A stretch of DNA of 64,000 nucleotides from Roseateles sp. YR242. Lineage in GTDB: Bacteria > Pseudomonadota > Gammaproteobacteria > Burkholderiales > Burkholderiaceae_C. Both the position numbers and the translations under genes were made by a program. Shown here piece after piece: positions 43,192-52,662 of this stretch; within the stretch, counting starts at the first letter, position 1, and each line of letters begins with the position of its first letter. Under the pieces are notes generated by a model. That model ran no database searches. It had not been told where the DNA came from and saw only the letters and a program-made list of their open reading frames with translations. The stretch covers positions 682,001-746,000 of the forward strand of contig NZ_FOAV01000001.1 in the NCBI RefSeq assembly GCF_900109745.1, given 5' to 3'.

Positions 43192-45915
43192 TCAGGACAT
43201 GTCAACGCCCAGGCGGCGGAGGATGAGCTTCTCCAGTTCCAACACGGCCAGCAGACCGACCCCCGCCAGGACGATCAGCCCGCCAGTGAGCAGGTCGACC
43301 GGCGCCGTGTGGAACAGAGTCCCCAAGGGGGGTGCGTAGGTGTAGAGCAGCTGCAACAGCACGACGCCCCCCACCCCCATCAGCACCGCCGGTGTGCCGA
43401 AGAGGCCGCGCAAGGTGACCGAGGTACCGGGAAGGTAGCGCACGCTGAACAGATAGAAGATTTCGAACACCACCAGCAGATTGACGACGATGGTGCGCGC
43501 CAGGTCGATGGTGTCCCCACGCGCCAGCGACCACTCGAAGGCGGCGAAGCTGCCCGCCGCAAAAAGCGTGGAGACGAAGGCGACACGCCATAACAGGAAG
43601 GGTCGCAACAGGGGGGCGTCCGGCCTGCGCGGCGGGCGCCGCATGAGATCGGGCTCTGCCGGTTCGAAGGCCAGCGTCAAGCCCAGGGCCACAGCGGTGA
43701 CCAGGTTGACCCACAACACCTGCACTGGCGTCATCGGCAGGGCCGCGCCCAGCAGGATGGCGGCGATGATCACCAGGGCCTGCCCGACATTGGTCGGCAA
43801 GGTCCAGGCAATCACCTTGCGCAGGTTGGCGTAGACGGTTCGCCCCTCCTTGACCGCCGCCACGATGGTGGCGAAGTTATCGTCGGCCAACACCATGCCG
43901 GCCGCCTCCTTGGCGGCGGCCGTGCCGCTGTTTCCCATCGCCACGCCAATATCCGCGCGCTTGAGCGCCGGCGCGTCGTTGACGCCATCACCGGTCATGG
44001 CAATCACGCTGCGGTCGGCCTGCAGAGCCTTCACCAGGCGCAGCTTGTGTTCCGGGCTGGTGCGCGCAAAGACCGTGGAGCGCCGGGCCACCGCCACCAG
44101 CTCCACATCGTCCAGATGCTCGACCTCCTGGCCCGTCGTGACCCGGATGGGGTCGTCCAGGCCCAGTTCCCGGGCAATGGCGGCGGCGGTCGCCGCATGG
44201 TCTCCGGTGATCATCTTGACCCGGATGCCAGCCGCCCGGCACTCGGCCACCGCCTGCCTGACCTCCGCACGTGGCGGATCGATCATGCCCAGCAGCCCGA
44301 GCAGCGTCAGGCCGTGAACGTCGCCCATGTCCAGCGCGCAGAGATCATTCGGTGCGTCGCGCGCGGCAAGCGCCAGCACGCGATAGCCCTGGGAAGCCAG
44401 TCGTTCCACCTCGGCGTCCCAATAAGCCCTCTCCAAGGGACGCGACCCGCCCTCATGCCGTTGGTCGATGCATCGATCCAGCACGGCTTCCGGCGCGCCC
44501 TTCACGACCATCCAGGGCGTGGCCGCCTCCGGGTGGTGAAGCGTTGCCATGAAGCGATGCGCGGCGTCAAAGGGCACCTCGGCAATGCGCGGCCATTCCC
44601 GCTCCAGCATCGCGAGGTCGTGGCCGCAGCGCCGGGCCAGGGTCAGCAGGGCGCCCTCCATCGGATCCCCTTCGATGCGCCACTGCTCGCCGTCGCGCAC
44701 CAGGTGGGCGTCGTTGCACAAGGCGGCCGCTCGGCTGAAGGCGAGCAAGGCCACTTCACCGGTGGCATCGATCGGAGACCCGCGCCGTGACACCGCGCCC
44801 ACCGGGGCATATCCCATGCCCTGGACCTCGTAGCACGCTCCGTCCAGCGATACCTCGCGCACGCTCATTTCATTGCGCGTCAGGGTGCCGGTCTTGTCCG
44901 AGCAGATCACCGAGACGGCACCCAGTGTCTCTACGGACGGCAGATTGCGCACGATCGCCTTGTGCCGGGCCATGCGCTGCACCCCCATGGCCAGCGCAAT
45001 GGTCATGACCACCGGCAGGCCTTCCGGGATCGCTGACACCGCGATGCCCACCACCGCGATGAAGGCGTCGGCCACGTCGTACTGCCTCACCCACACCGCG
45101 AAGCCGAACACCGCTGCGGCGATCACGAGGATGGCCACGGTGAGTTGCCTGGCGAAGCGATCCATGGCGCGGGTCAGCGGCGTGGACAGGGCCTCCACAT
45201 TCCGCAGCATCGTGCTGATGCGTCCCAGCTCGGTTTGCACGCCGGTGGCAACCACCACCCCCACGCCCTGCCCCGCCGCCACCAAAGTGCCGGAGTAGGC
45301 CATGCAGGAGCGGTCCCCAAGAGATGCCGACGCGGCCACGGGGCTGATCTGCTTGTCCGCCGCCACGGATTCGCCGGTCAGCATCGCCTCGTCGATCTTC
45401 AGGCTGCTGACCCGCAACAGACGAAGGTCGGCCGGCACGCGTTCGCCGGGCTCCAGCACCACGCAGTCCCCCGGCACCACCTGCTTGGCCGCCACCGATA
45501 CGCGCTGGCCGCCCCTCAGCACCGTGGCCCCGTCGGACACCATCGACTGCACGGCCGCCAAAGCCTGCTCCGCCCGACCTTCCTGCACGAAGCCGAACAA
45601 CGCGTTGATCAGCACCACGGCCAGGATCACGCCGGTATCGACCGGATGCCCCAATAAGAAGGTCACAAGTGCCGAGATCAATAAGACATAGATAAACAGA
45701 TTATGGAATTGAGACAGGAAGCGAAAAGCCCATCCCCGCTGCCTGCCACGCCCGATTTCATTGGGACCGATTTCATGAAAACGATCGACCGCATCGGGAG
45801 TTCCAAGTCCTAGCGACGTGGTTTTGAGCATTGTCAAAACCTCGGCGCCGGGCAAGGTATGCCAAAGCGTATTCAGTTCGCCGAACTTCATCAGCTGGGT
45901 CCTTTCAACCATCAC
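43192..45915 (-). CDS. Cation-transporting P-type ATPase (type II, Ca2+/Na+-pump-like)
   Basis: A 907-residue P2-type ATPase. It shows an N-terminal cation_ATPase_N domain, the actuator TGES in IDEAMLTGESVAA, the membrane motif AISAIPEGLP-like VSAIPEGLPVVMTIALAMG, the phosphorylated DKTGTLTRNEM, and the hinge TGDGVNDAPALKRADIGVAM, followed by six C-terminal membrane helices. Such bacterial pumps export calcium or sodium; the ion is not certain. Three starts within nine codons are possible (45915, 45912, 45891). The first 90 or so codons are AT-richer than the rest. It is divergent from arcD. Confidence 0.9.
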   Translation of the reverse strand: MMVERTQLMKFGELNTLWHTLPGAEVLTMLKTTSLGLGTPDAVDRFHEIGPNEIGRGRQRGWAFRFLSQFHNLFIYVLLISALVTFLLGHPVDTGVILAVVLINALFGFVQEGRAEQALAAVQSMVSDGATVLRGGQRVSVAAKQVVPGDCVVLEPGERVPADLRLLRVSSLKIDEAMLTGESVAADKQISPVAASASLGDRSCMAYSGTLVAAGQGVGVVVATGVQTELGRISTMLRNVEALSTPLTRAMDRFARQLTVAILVIAAAVFGFAVWVRQYDVADAFIAVVGIAVSAIPEGLPVVMTIALAMGVQRMARHKAIVRNLPSVETLGAVSVICSDKTGTLTRNEMSVREVSLDGACYEVQGMGYAPVGAVSRRGSPIDATGEVALLAFSRAAALCNDAHLVRDGEQWRIEGDPMEGALLTLARRCGHDLAMLEREWPRIAEVPFDAAHRFMATLHHPEAATPWMVVKGAPEAVLDRCIDQRHEGGSRPLERAYWDAEVERLASQGYRVLALAARDAPNDLCALDMGDVHGLTLLGLLGMIDPPRAEVRQAVAECRAAGIRVKMITGDHAATAAAIARELGLDDPIRVTTGQEVEHLDDVELVAVARRSTVFARTSPEHKLRLVKALQADRSVIAMTGDGVNDAPALKRADIGVAMGNSGTAAAKEAAGMVLADDNFATIVAAVKEGRTVYANLRKVIAWTLPTNVGQALVIIAAILLGAALPMTPVQVLWVNLVTAVALGLTLAFEPAEPDLMRRPPRRPDAPLLRPFLLWRVAFVSTLFAAGSFAAFEWSLARGDTIDLARTIVVNLLVVFEIFYLFSVRYLPGTSVTLRGLFGTPAVLMGVGGVVLLQLLYTYAPPLGTLFHTAPVDLLTGGLIVLAGVGLLAVLELEKLILRRLGVDMS

Positions 45916-46039
45916 GGGGCGACCCTATAACAGGGCACCTCCCCTGAGTTAAAAGAATCACCCAAACAACACAAAGGACCTTGCCAATTCTCAATGCAGG
46001 TGGGGTCGGCGAGGAACTGCGCAGCTACTTTCAGTCAAT

Positions 46040-46053
46040 TTGCGATGCATCAA
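46040..46053. promoter_or_regulatory. FNR/ANR-like box upstream of arcD
   Basis: TTGCGATGCATCAA matches 8 of 10 fixed positions of the FNR/ANR site TTGAT-N4-ATCAA. It lies 127 bases upstream of the arcD ATG, between the P-type ATPase and the arc operon. Arginine deiminase operons in related bacteria are often turned on by FNR-type regulators under low oxygen. No convincing -10 is seen at the expected distance. Confidence 0.4.
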
Positions 46054-46106
46054 GTTTGAAGACTGAAACCCTGCCCTTTGCCTTGAACGCAAGCGTTTGC
46101 GGCGTA

Positions 46107-46122
46107 TCGTTGATCTCAACGA
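46107..46122. promoter_or_regulatory. 7-bp palindrome in the arcD upstream region
   Basis: TCGTTGA-TC-TCAACGA is a perfect inverted repeat with a 2-base centre, 58 bases upstream of the arcD start. It could be an operator, for example for an ArgR- or FNR-type regulator, but it does not match either consensus well. Confidence 0.4.
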
Positions 46123-46179
46123 CGGCCCCATTGCCGCTTGCAATCCGGCCGACAAAGGTTCACCAAAGGAGAATGAATC

Positions 46180-47607
46180 ATGTCTGATTCAGTTGCAAAG
46201 CTCAAGCTACCGGCGCTGATTGCGTTGGTGGTGGGCTCGATGATCGGGGGGGGTATATTTTCACTCCCCCAAAATATGGCAGCCAGCGCCGCACCCGGCG
46301 CAATCTTGATCGGCTGGGGAATCACGGCGGTTGGCATGTTGATGCTGGCCTTCGTTTTCCAGAATCTGGCCAACCGAAAGCCGGAACTCGATTCCGGCGT
46401 TTACGCTTACGCCAAGGCCGGTTTCGGAAATTTCATGGGATTTTCATCAGCCTGGGGATATTGGATTTCCGCCTGGCTTGGTAATGTTAGTTACTTCGTG
46501 CTGTTGTTTAGCACTCTTGGGTATTTCATTCCCGGGTTCGGCGAAGGAAATACGCCGTTGGCGGTGGTTTGCGCCTCCGTGGTGCTGTGGGGCGTGCAAT
46601 ACCTCGTCCAGCGCGGCATCAAGGAAGCCGCCTTCATCAACCAGCTCACCACCATTGCCAAGATCGTGCCGCTGATCATGTTCATCGTGATCGCGGCCCT
46701 CGCGTTCCGGATGGACCTCTTCACGGCTGACTTCTGGGGCCGCGGCAACGTGGAACTGGGCAGCGTGATGAACCAGGTGCGCAACATGATGCTGGTCACC
46801 GTCTGGGTGTTCGTCGGCATCGAAGGCGCCAACGTCTACTCGGCCCGGGCCGAACGCCGGCGCGATGTCGGGCGCGCCACAGTGATCGGATTCGTCGGGG
46901 TGCTGGCACTGCTGGTCCTCGTGAATGTGCTGTCCCTGGGCATCATGTCCCAGCCTGATCTGGCCCAACTGCGCAACCCGTCCATGGCCCAGGTGCTGGA
47001 GCATGTCGTGGGCCACTGGGGTGCCGTCCTGATCAGTGTCGGCCTGGCCATCTCGCTGGCGGGAGCCCTGCTGTCCTGGACCCTGCTGTGCGCGGAGATC
47101 CTGCATGCCGCCGCGAAGGACCACACCATGCCGGCCTTCCTCCGCAAGGAGAACGCCCGGCACGTGCCCGCCAACGCGATCTGGCTCACCAACGGCCTCA
47201 TCCAGCTCTTCCTCATCGTCACCCTGTTCAGCAATTCGAGCTACCTGAGCCTGCTGTACCTGGCCACCTCGATGATCCTGGTGCCCTACTTCTGGTCCGC
47301 AGCCTATGCGGTACGCCTGGCCTTGAGCGGCCAGGGTTACGAAGGCGAGGCCCCGGCACGCCGCCGTGACCTGGTCATCTCCGGCATCGCCCTGGTCTAT
47401 GCAGCCTGGCTGATCTATGCCGGTGGCCTGCAATACCTGCTGCTGTCCTGCCTGCTCTACGCCCCTGGCGCCGCGCTGTTCGCGATGGCCCGGCGTGAAC
47501 AAGGCCTGCGCGTCTTCACACGAACAGAGGCGGTGACCTTCGGTGTGGTCCTGGTGGGTGCACTCAGCGCCGCCTACGGGCTGTACGCCGGCCTCCTGCA
47601 CCTCTGA
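46180..47607 (+). CDS. arcD: Arginine/ornithine antiporter
   Basis: A 475-residue APC-superfamily transporter with about 12 membrane helices. It starts with the typical LPALIALVVGSMIGGGIFSL and has GWGITAVGMLMLAFVFQNLA, WVFVGIEGANVYSARAERRR and AISLAGALLSWTLLCAEILH-like segments of basic amino acid antiporters. It takes up arginine in exchange for ornithine to feed the deiminase pathway. Context (arcD-arcA-arcB-arcC) fixes the assignment. Its first 125 or so codons are AT-richer than the rest. AAAGGAG lies 7 bases upstream of the ATG. Confidence 0.95.
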   Translation: MSDSVAKLKLPALIALVVGSMIGGGIFSLPQNMAASAAPGAILIGWGITAVGMLMLAFVFQNLANRKPELDSGVYAYAKAGFGNFMGFSSAWGYWISAWLGNVSYFVLLFSTLGYFIPGFGEGNTPLAVVCASVVLWGVQYLVQRGIKEAAFINQLTTIAKIVPLIMFIVIAALAFRMDLFTADFWGRGNVELGSVMNQVRNMMLVTVWVFVGIEGANVYSARAERRRDVGRATVIGFVGVLALLVLVNVLSLGIMSQPDLAQLRNPSMAQVLEHVVGHWGAVLISVGLAISLAGALLSWTLLCAEILHAAAKDHTMPAFLRKENARHVPANAIWLTNGLIQLFLIVTLFSNSSYLSLLYLATSMILVPYFWSAAYAVRLALSGQGYEGEAPARRRDLVISGIALVYAAWLIYAGGLQYLLLSCLLYAPGAALFAMARREQGLRVFTRTEAVTFGVVLVGALSAAYGLYAGLLHL

Positions 47608-47640
47608 TCCAACCCCTTCAACTTCCTTACGGAGAACATC

Positions 47641-48894
47641 ATGTCTGCACATACCCTGGGCGTTCACTCGGAAGTCGGCCGTCTGCACAAGGTAATGGTC
47701 TGCTCACCCGGAATGGCCCATACCCGTCTGACCCCGAGCAACTGCGACGAACTTCTGTTTGACGACGTCATCTGGGTGAGCCAGGCCAAGCGGGACCACT
47801 TCGACTTCGTCACCAAGATGCGCGAACGCGGCGTCGAGGTGGTCGAGATGCACAACCTGCTCAGCGAAGTCATGGCCAACCCCGAAGCCCGCGACTGGGT
47901 GCTGGATCGCAAGCTCACTGCCAACCTCGTGGGCCCCGGCCTCAACAACGACGTGCGCGGCTGGCTCAAGAGCCTGGAGCCACGCCGCATGGCGGAATAC
48001 CTGATCGGTGGTGTCTCGATCACCGATCTGGTCAATGGTGTCGGCGAGTCCGGCTCGCTGCGCATGTTGGCGGACTTCATCGGTCCCACCAGCTTCCTGC
48101 TACCGCCGCTGCCCAACACGCAGTTCACCCGGGACACCACCTGCTGGATCTACAACGGCGTCACGCTCAACCCGATGTACTGGCCCGCACGCCGGCAGGA
48201 AACACTGCTGACCACCGCCATCTACAAGTTCCACCCCGACTTCGGGGGCCAGCCCATCAACGTCTGGTACGGCGACCCCGACCAGGACCACGGCGCGGCC
48301 ACCCTGGAAGGCGGCGACGTGATGCCGATCGGCAACCGGGTGCTGCTGGTGGGCATGGGCGAGCGCACCTCACGCCAGGCCATCGGCCAATTGGCGATGA
48401 ACCTGTTCCAGAACAATGTGGTGGATCGCATCATCGTCGCCGGGCTGCCCAAGTCACGTGCCGCCATGCACCTGGACACGGTCTTCAGCTTCTGCGACCG
48501 GGACCTGGTGACCGTCTTCCCGGAGGTGGTCTCGCAGATCGTGCCCTTCAGCCTGCGCCCCGACCCGTCCAAGCCCTTGGGCATCGACATCCGCCACGAA
48601 GACAAGCCTTTTATCGAGGTCGTTGCGGAATCGCTGGGCCTCAAAGAACTGCGCGTGGTGCAGACCGGCGGTGACGCCTACGAAGCCGAGCGCGAGCAAT
48701 GGGACGACGGCAACAACGTCGTCTGCCTGGAACCTGGTGTCGTGGTCGGTTACGACCGCAACGTGCACACCAACACCCTGCTGCGCAAGGCCGGTGTGGA
48801 GGTGATCACGATCAGCGCCGGTGAACTTGGCCGCGGCCGGGGCGGTGGCCACTGCATGACCTGCCCCATCGTCCGCGACCCCGTCGATTACTGA
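47641..48894 (+). CDS. arcA: Arginine deiminase
   Basis: Hydrolyses arginine to citrulline and ammonia. The 417-residue protein has the guanidine-modifying fold with [33 protein letters not shown], the His-bearing [16 protein letters not shown] and the nucleophile Cys in [14 protein letters not shown] at the C-terminus, all matching ArcA. It follows arcD by 33 bases and has a GGAG ribosome binding site. It catalyses the first step of the pathway that makes ATP from arginine. Confidence 0.97.
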   Translation: MSAHTLGVHSEVGRLHKVMVCSPGMAHTRLTPSNCDELLFDDVIWVSQAKRDHFDFVTKMRERGVEVVEMHNLLSEVMANPEARDWVLDRKLTANLVGPGLNNDVRGWLKSLEPRRMAEYLIGGVSITDLVNGVGESGSLRMLADFIGPTSFLLPPLPNTQFTRDTTCWIYNGVTLNPMYWPARRQETLLTTAIYKFHPDFGGQPINVWYGDPDQDHGAATLEGGDVMPIGNRVLLVGMGERTSRQAIGQLAMNLFQNNVVDRIIVAGLPKSRAAMHLDTVFSFCDRDLVTVFPEVVSQIVPFSLRPDPSKPLGIDIRHEDKPFIEVVAESLGLKELRVVQTGGDAYEAEREQWDDGNNVVCLEPGVVVGYDRNVHTNTLLRKAGVEVITISAGELGRGRGGGHCMTCPIVRDPVDY

Positions 48895-48968
48895 CCTCTC
48901 AACCCTTCCGGGCGCGCGCCCGTGGGTGGTGCGCGCCCCAACGAACCCATCATTCAAGGAGAAACATC

Positions 48969-49979
48969 ATGGCCTTCAACCTCAGCAACCGCAATCTGCT
49001 CAGCCTGATGCACCACACGCCGCGTGAGCTGCGTTACCTGCTGGACCTCGCCCGCGACCTCAAGCGTGCCAAGTACACCGGCACCGAGCAACCGCTCCTG
49101 CGCCGCAACAACATCGCACTGATCTTCGAGAAGACTTCCACCCGCACCCGCTGCGCCTTCGAGGTGGCCGCCCATGACCAGGGCGCCAGCGTCACCTACA
49201 TCGATCCGGGCTCCTCCCAGATCGGCCACAAGGAAAGCATGAAGGACACCGCCCGCGTGCTGGGCCGCATGTACGACGCCATCGAATACCGTGGTTTCAA
49301 GCAGGAGGTTGTCGAAGAGCTGGCCAAGTACGCTGGCGTACCGGTGTTCAATGGCCTGACCGACGAATACCACCCGACGCAGATGCTGGCCGACGTCCTC
49401 ACCATGCGTGAACACAGTGAGCGGCCCCTGCACGAGATCAGCTACGCCTACCTGGGCGATGCCCGCAACAACATGGGCAACTCGCTGTTGCTGATCGGCG
49501 CGAAGCTGGGCATGGACGTGCGGATTGCCGCCCCCCGCGCCCTGTGGCCCCTGGAAGAACACGTCAAGGCCTGCCAGGAGTTCGCCAAGGAATCGGGCGC
49601 TCGCATCATGCTGACCGAAGACCCGGCAGAAGCCGTCAAGGGTGTGGACTTCATCCACACCGACGTGTGGGTCTCCATGGGTGAGCCGGTGGAGGTCTGG
49701 GGCGAGCGCATCGAGCAACTGCTGCCTTACCAGGTCAACATGGACATGATGCGCGCCTCCGGCAACCCGCGCGTGAAGTTCATGCATTGCCTGCCGGCCT
49801 TCCACAACTGTGAGACCAAGGTCGGCCGCCAGATCGCCGAGAAGTATCCGCACCTGGCCAACGGCATCGAAGTGACGGAAGAGGTCTTCGAATCCGAATG
49901 CAACATTGCTTTCGAGCAGGCCGAAAACCGCATGCACACCATCAAGGCCGTGCTGGTGTCCACCCTGGCCGACCTGTAA
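48969..49979 (+). CDS. arcB: Ornithine carbamoyltransferase, catabolic
   Basis: Phosphorolyses citrulline to ornithine and carbamoyl phosphate in the arginine deiminase pathway. The 336-residue protein has [19 protein letters not shown] (carbamoyl phosphate loop), [12 protein letters not shown] and [15 protein letters not shown] with the active Cys; the AFHNCE form is typical of ArcB-type enzymes. It sits between arcA and arcC, with AAGGAG upstream. It is a second OTC in the window, distinct from argF at 12.4 kb. Confidence 0.97.
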   Translation: MAFNLSNRNLLSLMHHTPRELRYLLDLARDLKRAKYTGTEQPLLRRNNIALIFEKTSTRTRCAFEVAAHDQGASVTYIDPGSSQIGHKESMKDTARVLGRMYDAIEYRGFKQEVVEELAKYAGVPVFNGLTDEYHPTQMLADVLTMREHSERPLHEISYAYLGDARNNMGNSLLLIGAKLGMDVRIAAPRALWPLEEHVKACQEFAKESGARIMLTEDPAEAVKGVDFIHTDVWVSMGEPVEVWGERIEQLLPYQVNMDMMRASGNPRVKFMHCLPAFHNCETKVGRQIAEKYPHLANGIEVTEEVFESECNIAFEQAENRMHTIKAVLVSTLADL

Positions 49980-49989
49980 GGAGCACATC

Positions 49990-50913
49990 ATGAGAATCGT
50001 CATTGCCTTGGGCGGCAACGCCCTGTTGAGACGCGGCCAGCCGATGACGGCCGAGAACCAGCGTGAGAACGTCCGCATCGCCTGCGAGCAGATCGCCAAG
50101 GTGGCCCCGGGCCGCGAGCTGGTGATCGCGCACGGCAACGGGCCGCAGGTGGGTCTGCTGGCCCTGCAGGGCAACGCCTACGACCCGGCCAACCCCTACC
50201 CTCTGGATGTTCTGGGGGCCCAGACTGACGGGATGATCGGCTACATGATCGAACAGGAGCTGGGCAACCTGCTGCCGTTCGAAGTGCCGCTGGCGACTGT
50301 CCTCTCGCAGGTGGAAGTCGATCCGCTGGACCCGGCGTTCATGAACCCGACCAAGCCGATCGGCCCGGTCTACGAAAAGGAAGAAGCCGAGCGGCTGGCC
50401 AGCGAAAAGGGTTGGAGCATTGCGCCCGATGGCGACAAGTTCCGCCGTGTGGTTGCCAGCCCGCAACCGCAACGCATCTTCGAGATGCGTCCGGTGCGGT
50501 GGATGCTGGAGCATGGCACGGTGGTCATCTGCGCTGGCGGCGGCGGCATCCCGACCATGTATGAGGGCAACCGCCTGGTCGGTGTGGAAGCGGTGATCGA
50601 CAAGGACCTTTGCTCCGCCCTGCTGGCGCGCGAGCTGGAGGCGGACCTGCTGGTCATCGCCACCGACGTGGACAGCACCTACGTGGATTGGGGCAAGCCC
50701 ACCCAACGCGCGATTGCCGAGGCCCATCCGGACGACCTGGAGCTGCTGGGATTTGCTGCCGGCTCCATGGGGCCCAAGGTTCAGGCCGCCTGCCAGTTTG
50801 CACGCCGGTCTGGCCACACGGCGGTCATCGGCTCCCTGGCCCAGATCGAGGCGATCGTTGAAGGTACCGCCGGCACACGTGTGAGCACGAGCGCCAAGCT
50901 CCGGTACCGTTAA
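49990..50913 (+). CDS. arcC: Carbamate kinase
   Basis: Makes ATP from carbamoyl phosphate and ADP, the last step of the arginine deiminase pathway. The 307-residue protein begins [19 protein letters not shown] (nucleotide/Gly loop) and has [37 protein letters not shown] and [18 protein letters not shown], the amino acid kinase pattern of ArcC. The ATG at 49990 has AGGAG upstream and lies 10 bases past the arcB stop. No intrinsic terminator is visible after it. Confidence 0.97.
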   Translation: MRIVIALGGNALLRRGQPMTAENQRENVRIACEQIAKVAPGRELVIAHGNGPQVGLLALQGNAYDPANPYPLDVLGAQTDGMIGYMIEQELGNLLPFEVPLATVLSQVEVDPLDPAFMNPTKPIGPVYEKEEAERLASEKGWSIAPDGDKFRRVVASPQPQRIFEMRPVRWMLEHGTVVICAGGGGIPTMYEGNRLVGVEAVIDKDLCSALLARELEADLLVIATDVDSTYVDWGKPTQRAIAEAHPDDLELLGFAAGSMGPKVQAACQFARRSGHTAVIGSLAQIEAIVEGTAGTRVSTSAKLRYR

Positions 50914-51019
50914 ACAGTCCGCATCACCGGCGCCCGTTGCCGATGAACCTGCGTTGACCGCAAGTTCAGCCGCATGGGTGCCGTGATGTGGCGACTGCCT
51001 CATCAGGAGGACAGACATC

Positions 51020-51406
51020 ATGGAACATACGTCAAGCGCCACTCTCAGTGCGCTCCCCGGCGCCCTCTCAAGCGCCCGCTCCGGTGCGAACTGCTACACC
51101 ACGAAGGGATGGATCCAGCAGGTGGAAGCCGTGGATCTCGAAATCGTGCAGCTCGCCATGCTGTGCAAGGTGAAGCTGCTGAGCAGCGGTGTCATGGAAC
51201 AGGTGTTGGACAACAACGCCACTGTCGCGGGGAATGACAACCCCAGGGCATTTACCAAACTGCGCGGGCTGTTGTTCCTGCACTTCGAGATAGAACAGCG
51301 GCTGACAGGCTGCTGCGCGACCGCGGCCCATGCCAAGGCGCTGGTTCGCTTGGTCCAGGATTCACTGGCGCGCCGGTTGGGCGACAAGGTCAACGTGCTG
51401 CGCTGA
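51020..51406 (+). CDS. Hypothetical protein downstream of the arc operon
   Basis: A 128-residue protein preceded by a perfect AGGAGG nine bases before the ATG. I do not recognise it. The middle looks helical (QQVEAVDLEIVQLAMLCKVK; FTKLRGLLFLHFEIEQRLTG) with four Cys, three of them in CYTT, MLCK and GCCAT, and a helical C-terminus (AKALVRLVQDSLARRLGDKV). It has no membrane segment or signal. It starts 106 bases after arcC and could be the last gene of that unit or part of the remnant element that follows. Confidence 0.6.
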   Translation: MEHTSSATLSALPGALSSARSGANCYTTKGWIQQVEAVDLEIVQLAMLCKVKLLSSGVMEQVLDNNATVAGNDNPRAFTKLRGLLFLHFEIEQRLTGCCATAAHAKALVRLVQDSLARRLGDKVNVLR

Positions 51407-51455
51407 CGGCGATCTCCCATCCGGACCAGCATCCCGCACCCCGGGTAACTCGCGG

Positions 51456-51790
51456 CTAGCAAAGCGACGGCGGCGCCGCCCTGTACTTCCTACGCCGGTG
51501 CCCGCCAAGACCGAGGTGCTCAACGACATCAACGGTGACCTGGTCAACCTCTACCGGGTGGTACAGCACCACCTCGAGGAGTTCGTTCGGCAGTTCAAAT
51601 GGGCCTTGTCGAGTCGAGAGGTTTTCAAGTGGATGCAGCTCACGCATGTGGAGACCCTCACGGACATCCAACGCGCAGCGCGCTTTTACTGCCTGCAGCG
51701 GCACGCCTTCGGCGGCCGGGTGGCTGGCCAGACCTTCGGGACGGCGACCACTGGCCCGGCCATCAACCTCTGCCGGATCGACCGGACAAG
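51456..51790 (+). pseudogene. Remnant of a D12-class (Dam-type) DNA adenine methyltransferase
   Basis: About 105 codons resembling the middle of phage/plasmid N6-adenine methylases: AKTEVLNDINGDLVNLYRVV, then HHLEEFVRQFKWALSSREVF and TLTDIQRAARFYCLQRHAFG. A one-base shift separates this frame from a preceding GGAALYFLR piece. The N-terminal SAM-binding part and the C-terminal DPPY region are missing; homology stops at about INLCRI, position 51785. It is therefore a dead fragment of a mobile element. Confidence 0.75.
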
Positions 51791-51792
51791 CG

Positions 51793-52017
51793 CTACACGC
51801 ACAGCCTTTCAAGCGGCACATCGATTTCAGCCTGATGAGCGTCGTACTCGCCTTTCAAGTACGCAAGAAACTGCGTAAGCAGGACGTGGTATTCCTCGTA
51901 GTCCGCACGTTCTTCCGGCCGGATGGTTTCGCTCCGCATCAAACCTTCGTGATACAGCCCGGCGTCGCGGACTGCCTGCAGAAGCATCGGCGCATAGCCG
52001 TTGGGAATGGTGATCAT
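51793..52017 (-). CDS. Small hypothetical protein (second gene of a coupled pair)
   Basis: A 74-residue acidic protein (YAPMLLQAVRDAGLYHEGLM; PEERADYEEYHVLLTQFLAY) with protein-like composition but no family I know. Its start overlaps the stop of the 87-residue gene upstream by 4 bases, so the two look like a real mini-operon. It lies between two remnant genes on the other strand and was probably carried by the same element. Confidence 0.5.
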   Translation of the reverse strand: MITIPNGYAPMLLQAVRDAGLYHEGLMRSETIRPEERADYEEYHVLLTQFLAYLKGEYDAHQAEIDVPLERLCV

Positions 52018-52277
52018 GCGACTTCCTTCACCGCGTTCTTCGCCAGCTCAGTCAGAAGCCGTTTGAACTGCTCCAGTGGCATATCGAAGGCCGGGGCGAT
52101 CGTGTAATGGGTTGCGCCATAGTTTATGTTCTCCCTGTCTTTCACGATTGCCAGCACGGCGGGAAGAGGTGTCCCTGCACTGATTCGGAAGCAAGACCAG
52201 TCCTTGCCGGCCGGAACGCCCGGCTTGCTGGCCAGGTCATCGACCGCATCAAGCAGCGCAAGGTGCGTGGCCTGCAT
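52014..52277 (-). CDS. Small hypothetical protein (first gene of a coupled pair)
   Basis: An 87-residue protein with a plausible alpha/beta sequence (KDWSCFRISAGTPLPAVLAI; ENINYGATHYTIAPAFDMPL; EQFKRLLTELAKNAVKEV). It is not recognised. The 5' part overlaps, on the opposite strand, the integrase remnant, so the true start may have been changed by the decay of the element. It overlaps the 74-residue gene by 4 bases. Confidence 0.45.
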   Translation of the reverse strand: MQATHLALLDAVDDLASKPGVPAGKDWSCFRISAGTPLPAVLAIVKDRENINYGATHYTIAPAFDMPLEQFKRLLTELAKNAVKEVA

Positions 52278-52600
52278 CTGTTGATGACCGAGAGTGGACT
52301 GCCGCTACGACGGGGACCTTGGACAAGCGGTTCGTTGTGGCCCGCAGGGAGGCCATTGCCGCCGCAGTGGAAGCAGGACGGCTCGCGCTGGCAGAGCGGA
52401 TCCGGATGCTCCAGTTCCGCGATACCCGAGCGAAAGGGCGGCCAGCGACGTGGAACACCTGACCCTCGCTTCAAAGCTGCTCGGACACACCAAGGAGCAT
52501 GTGGCGAAGACGGTCACAGGCGACGCGGGGAGGTCACCAAGCCCACGAAATCGCCAAAGTTGCGGAAACGATGATGCAGAAATCGGGGCGATTTCGGAGT
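52200..52600 (+). pseudogene. Remnant of a tyrosine recombinase (integrase), C-terminal part
   Basis: Pieces in different frames line up with the end of a phage-type integrase: QVIDRIKQRKVRGLHLLMTE, RFVVARREAIAAAVEAGRLA, MLQFRDTRAKG, then DVEHLTLASKLLGHTKEHVA (the LLGHT helix before the catalytic Tyr), and finally RRRGEVTKPTK in a shifted frame. At least two frameshifts or deletions and the missing N-terminus show it is dead. It points at tRNA-Ser, the likely integration site. Confidence 0.7.
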
Positions 52601-52610
52601 TTTAGGCAAT

Positions 52611-52636
52611 AAAAAAGCCAGTCCTCAGACTGGCTT
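52611..52636 (-). terminator. Intrinsic terminator of tRNA-Ser
   Basis: On the minus strand the perfect 9-bp stem AAGCCAGTC / GACTGGCTT with a TGAG loop is followed by TTTT, 27 bases beyond the 3' end of the tRNA. Confidence 0.88.
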
Positions 52637-52662
52637 AGTACCTTGATCTATAAAGGCTTCTT

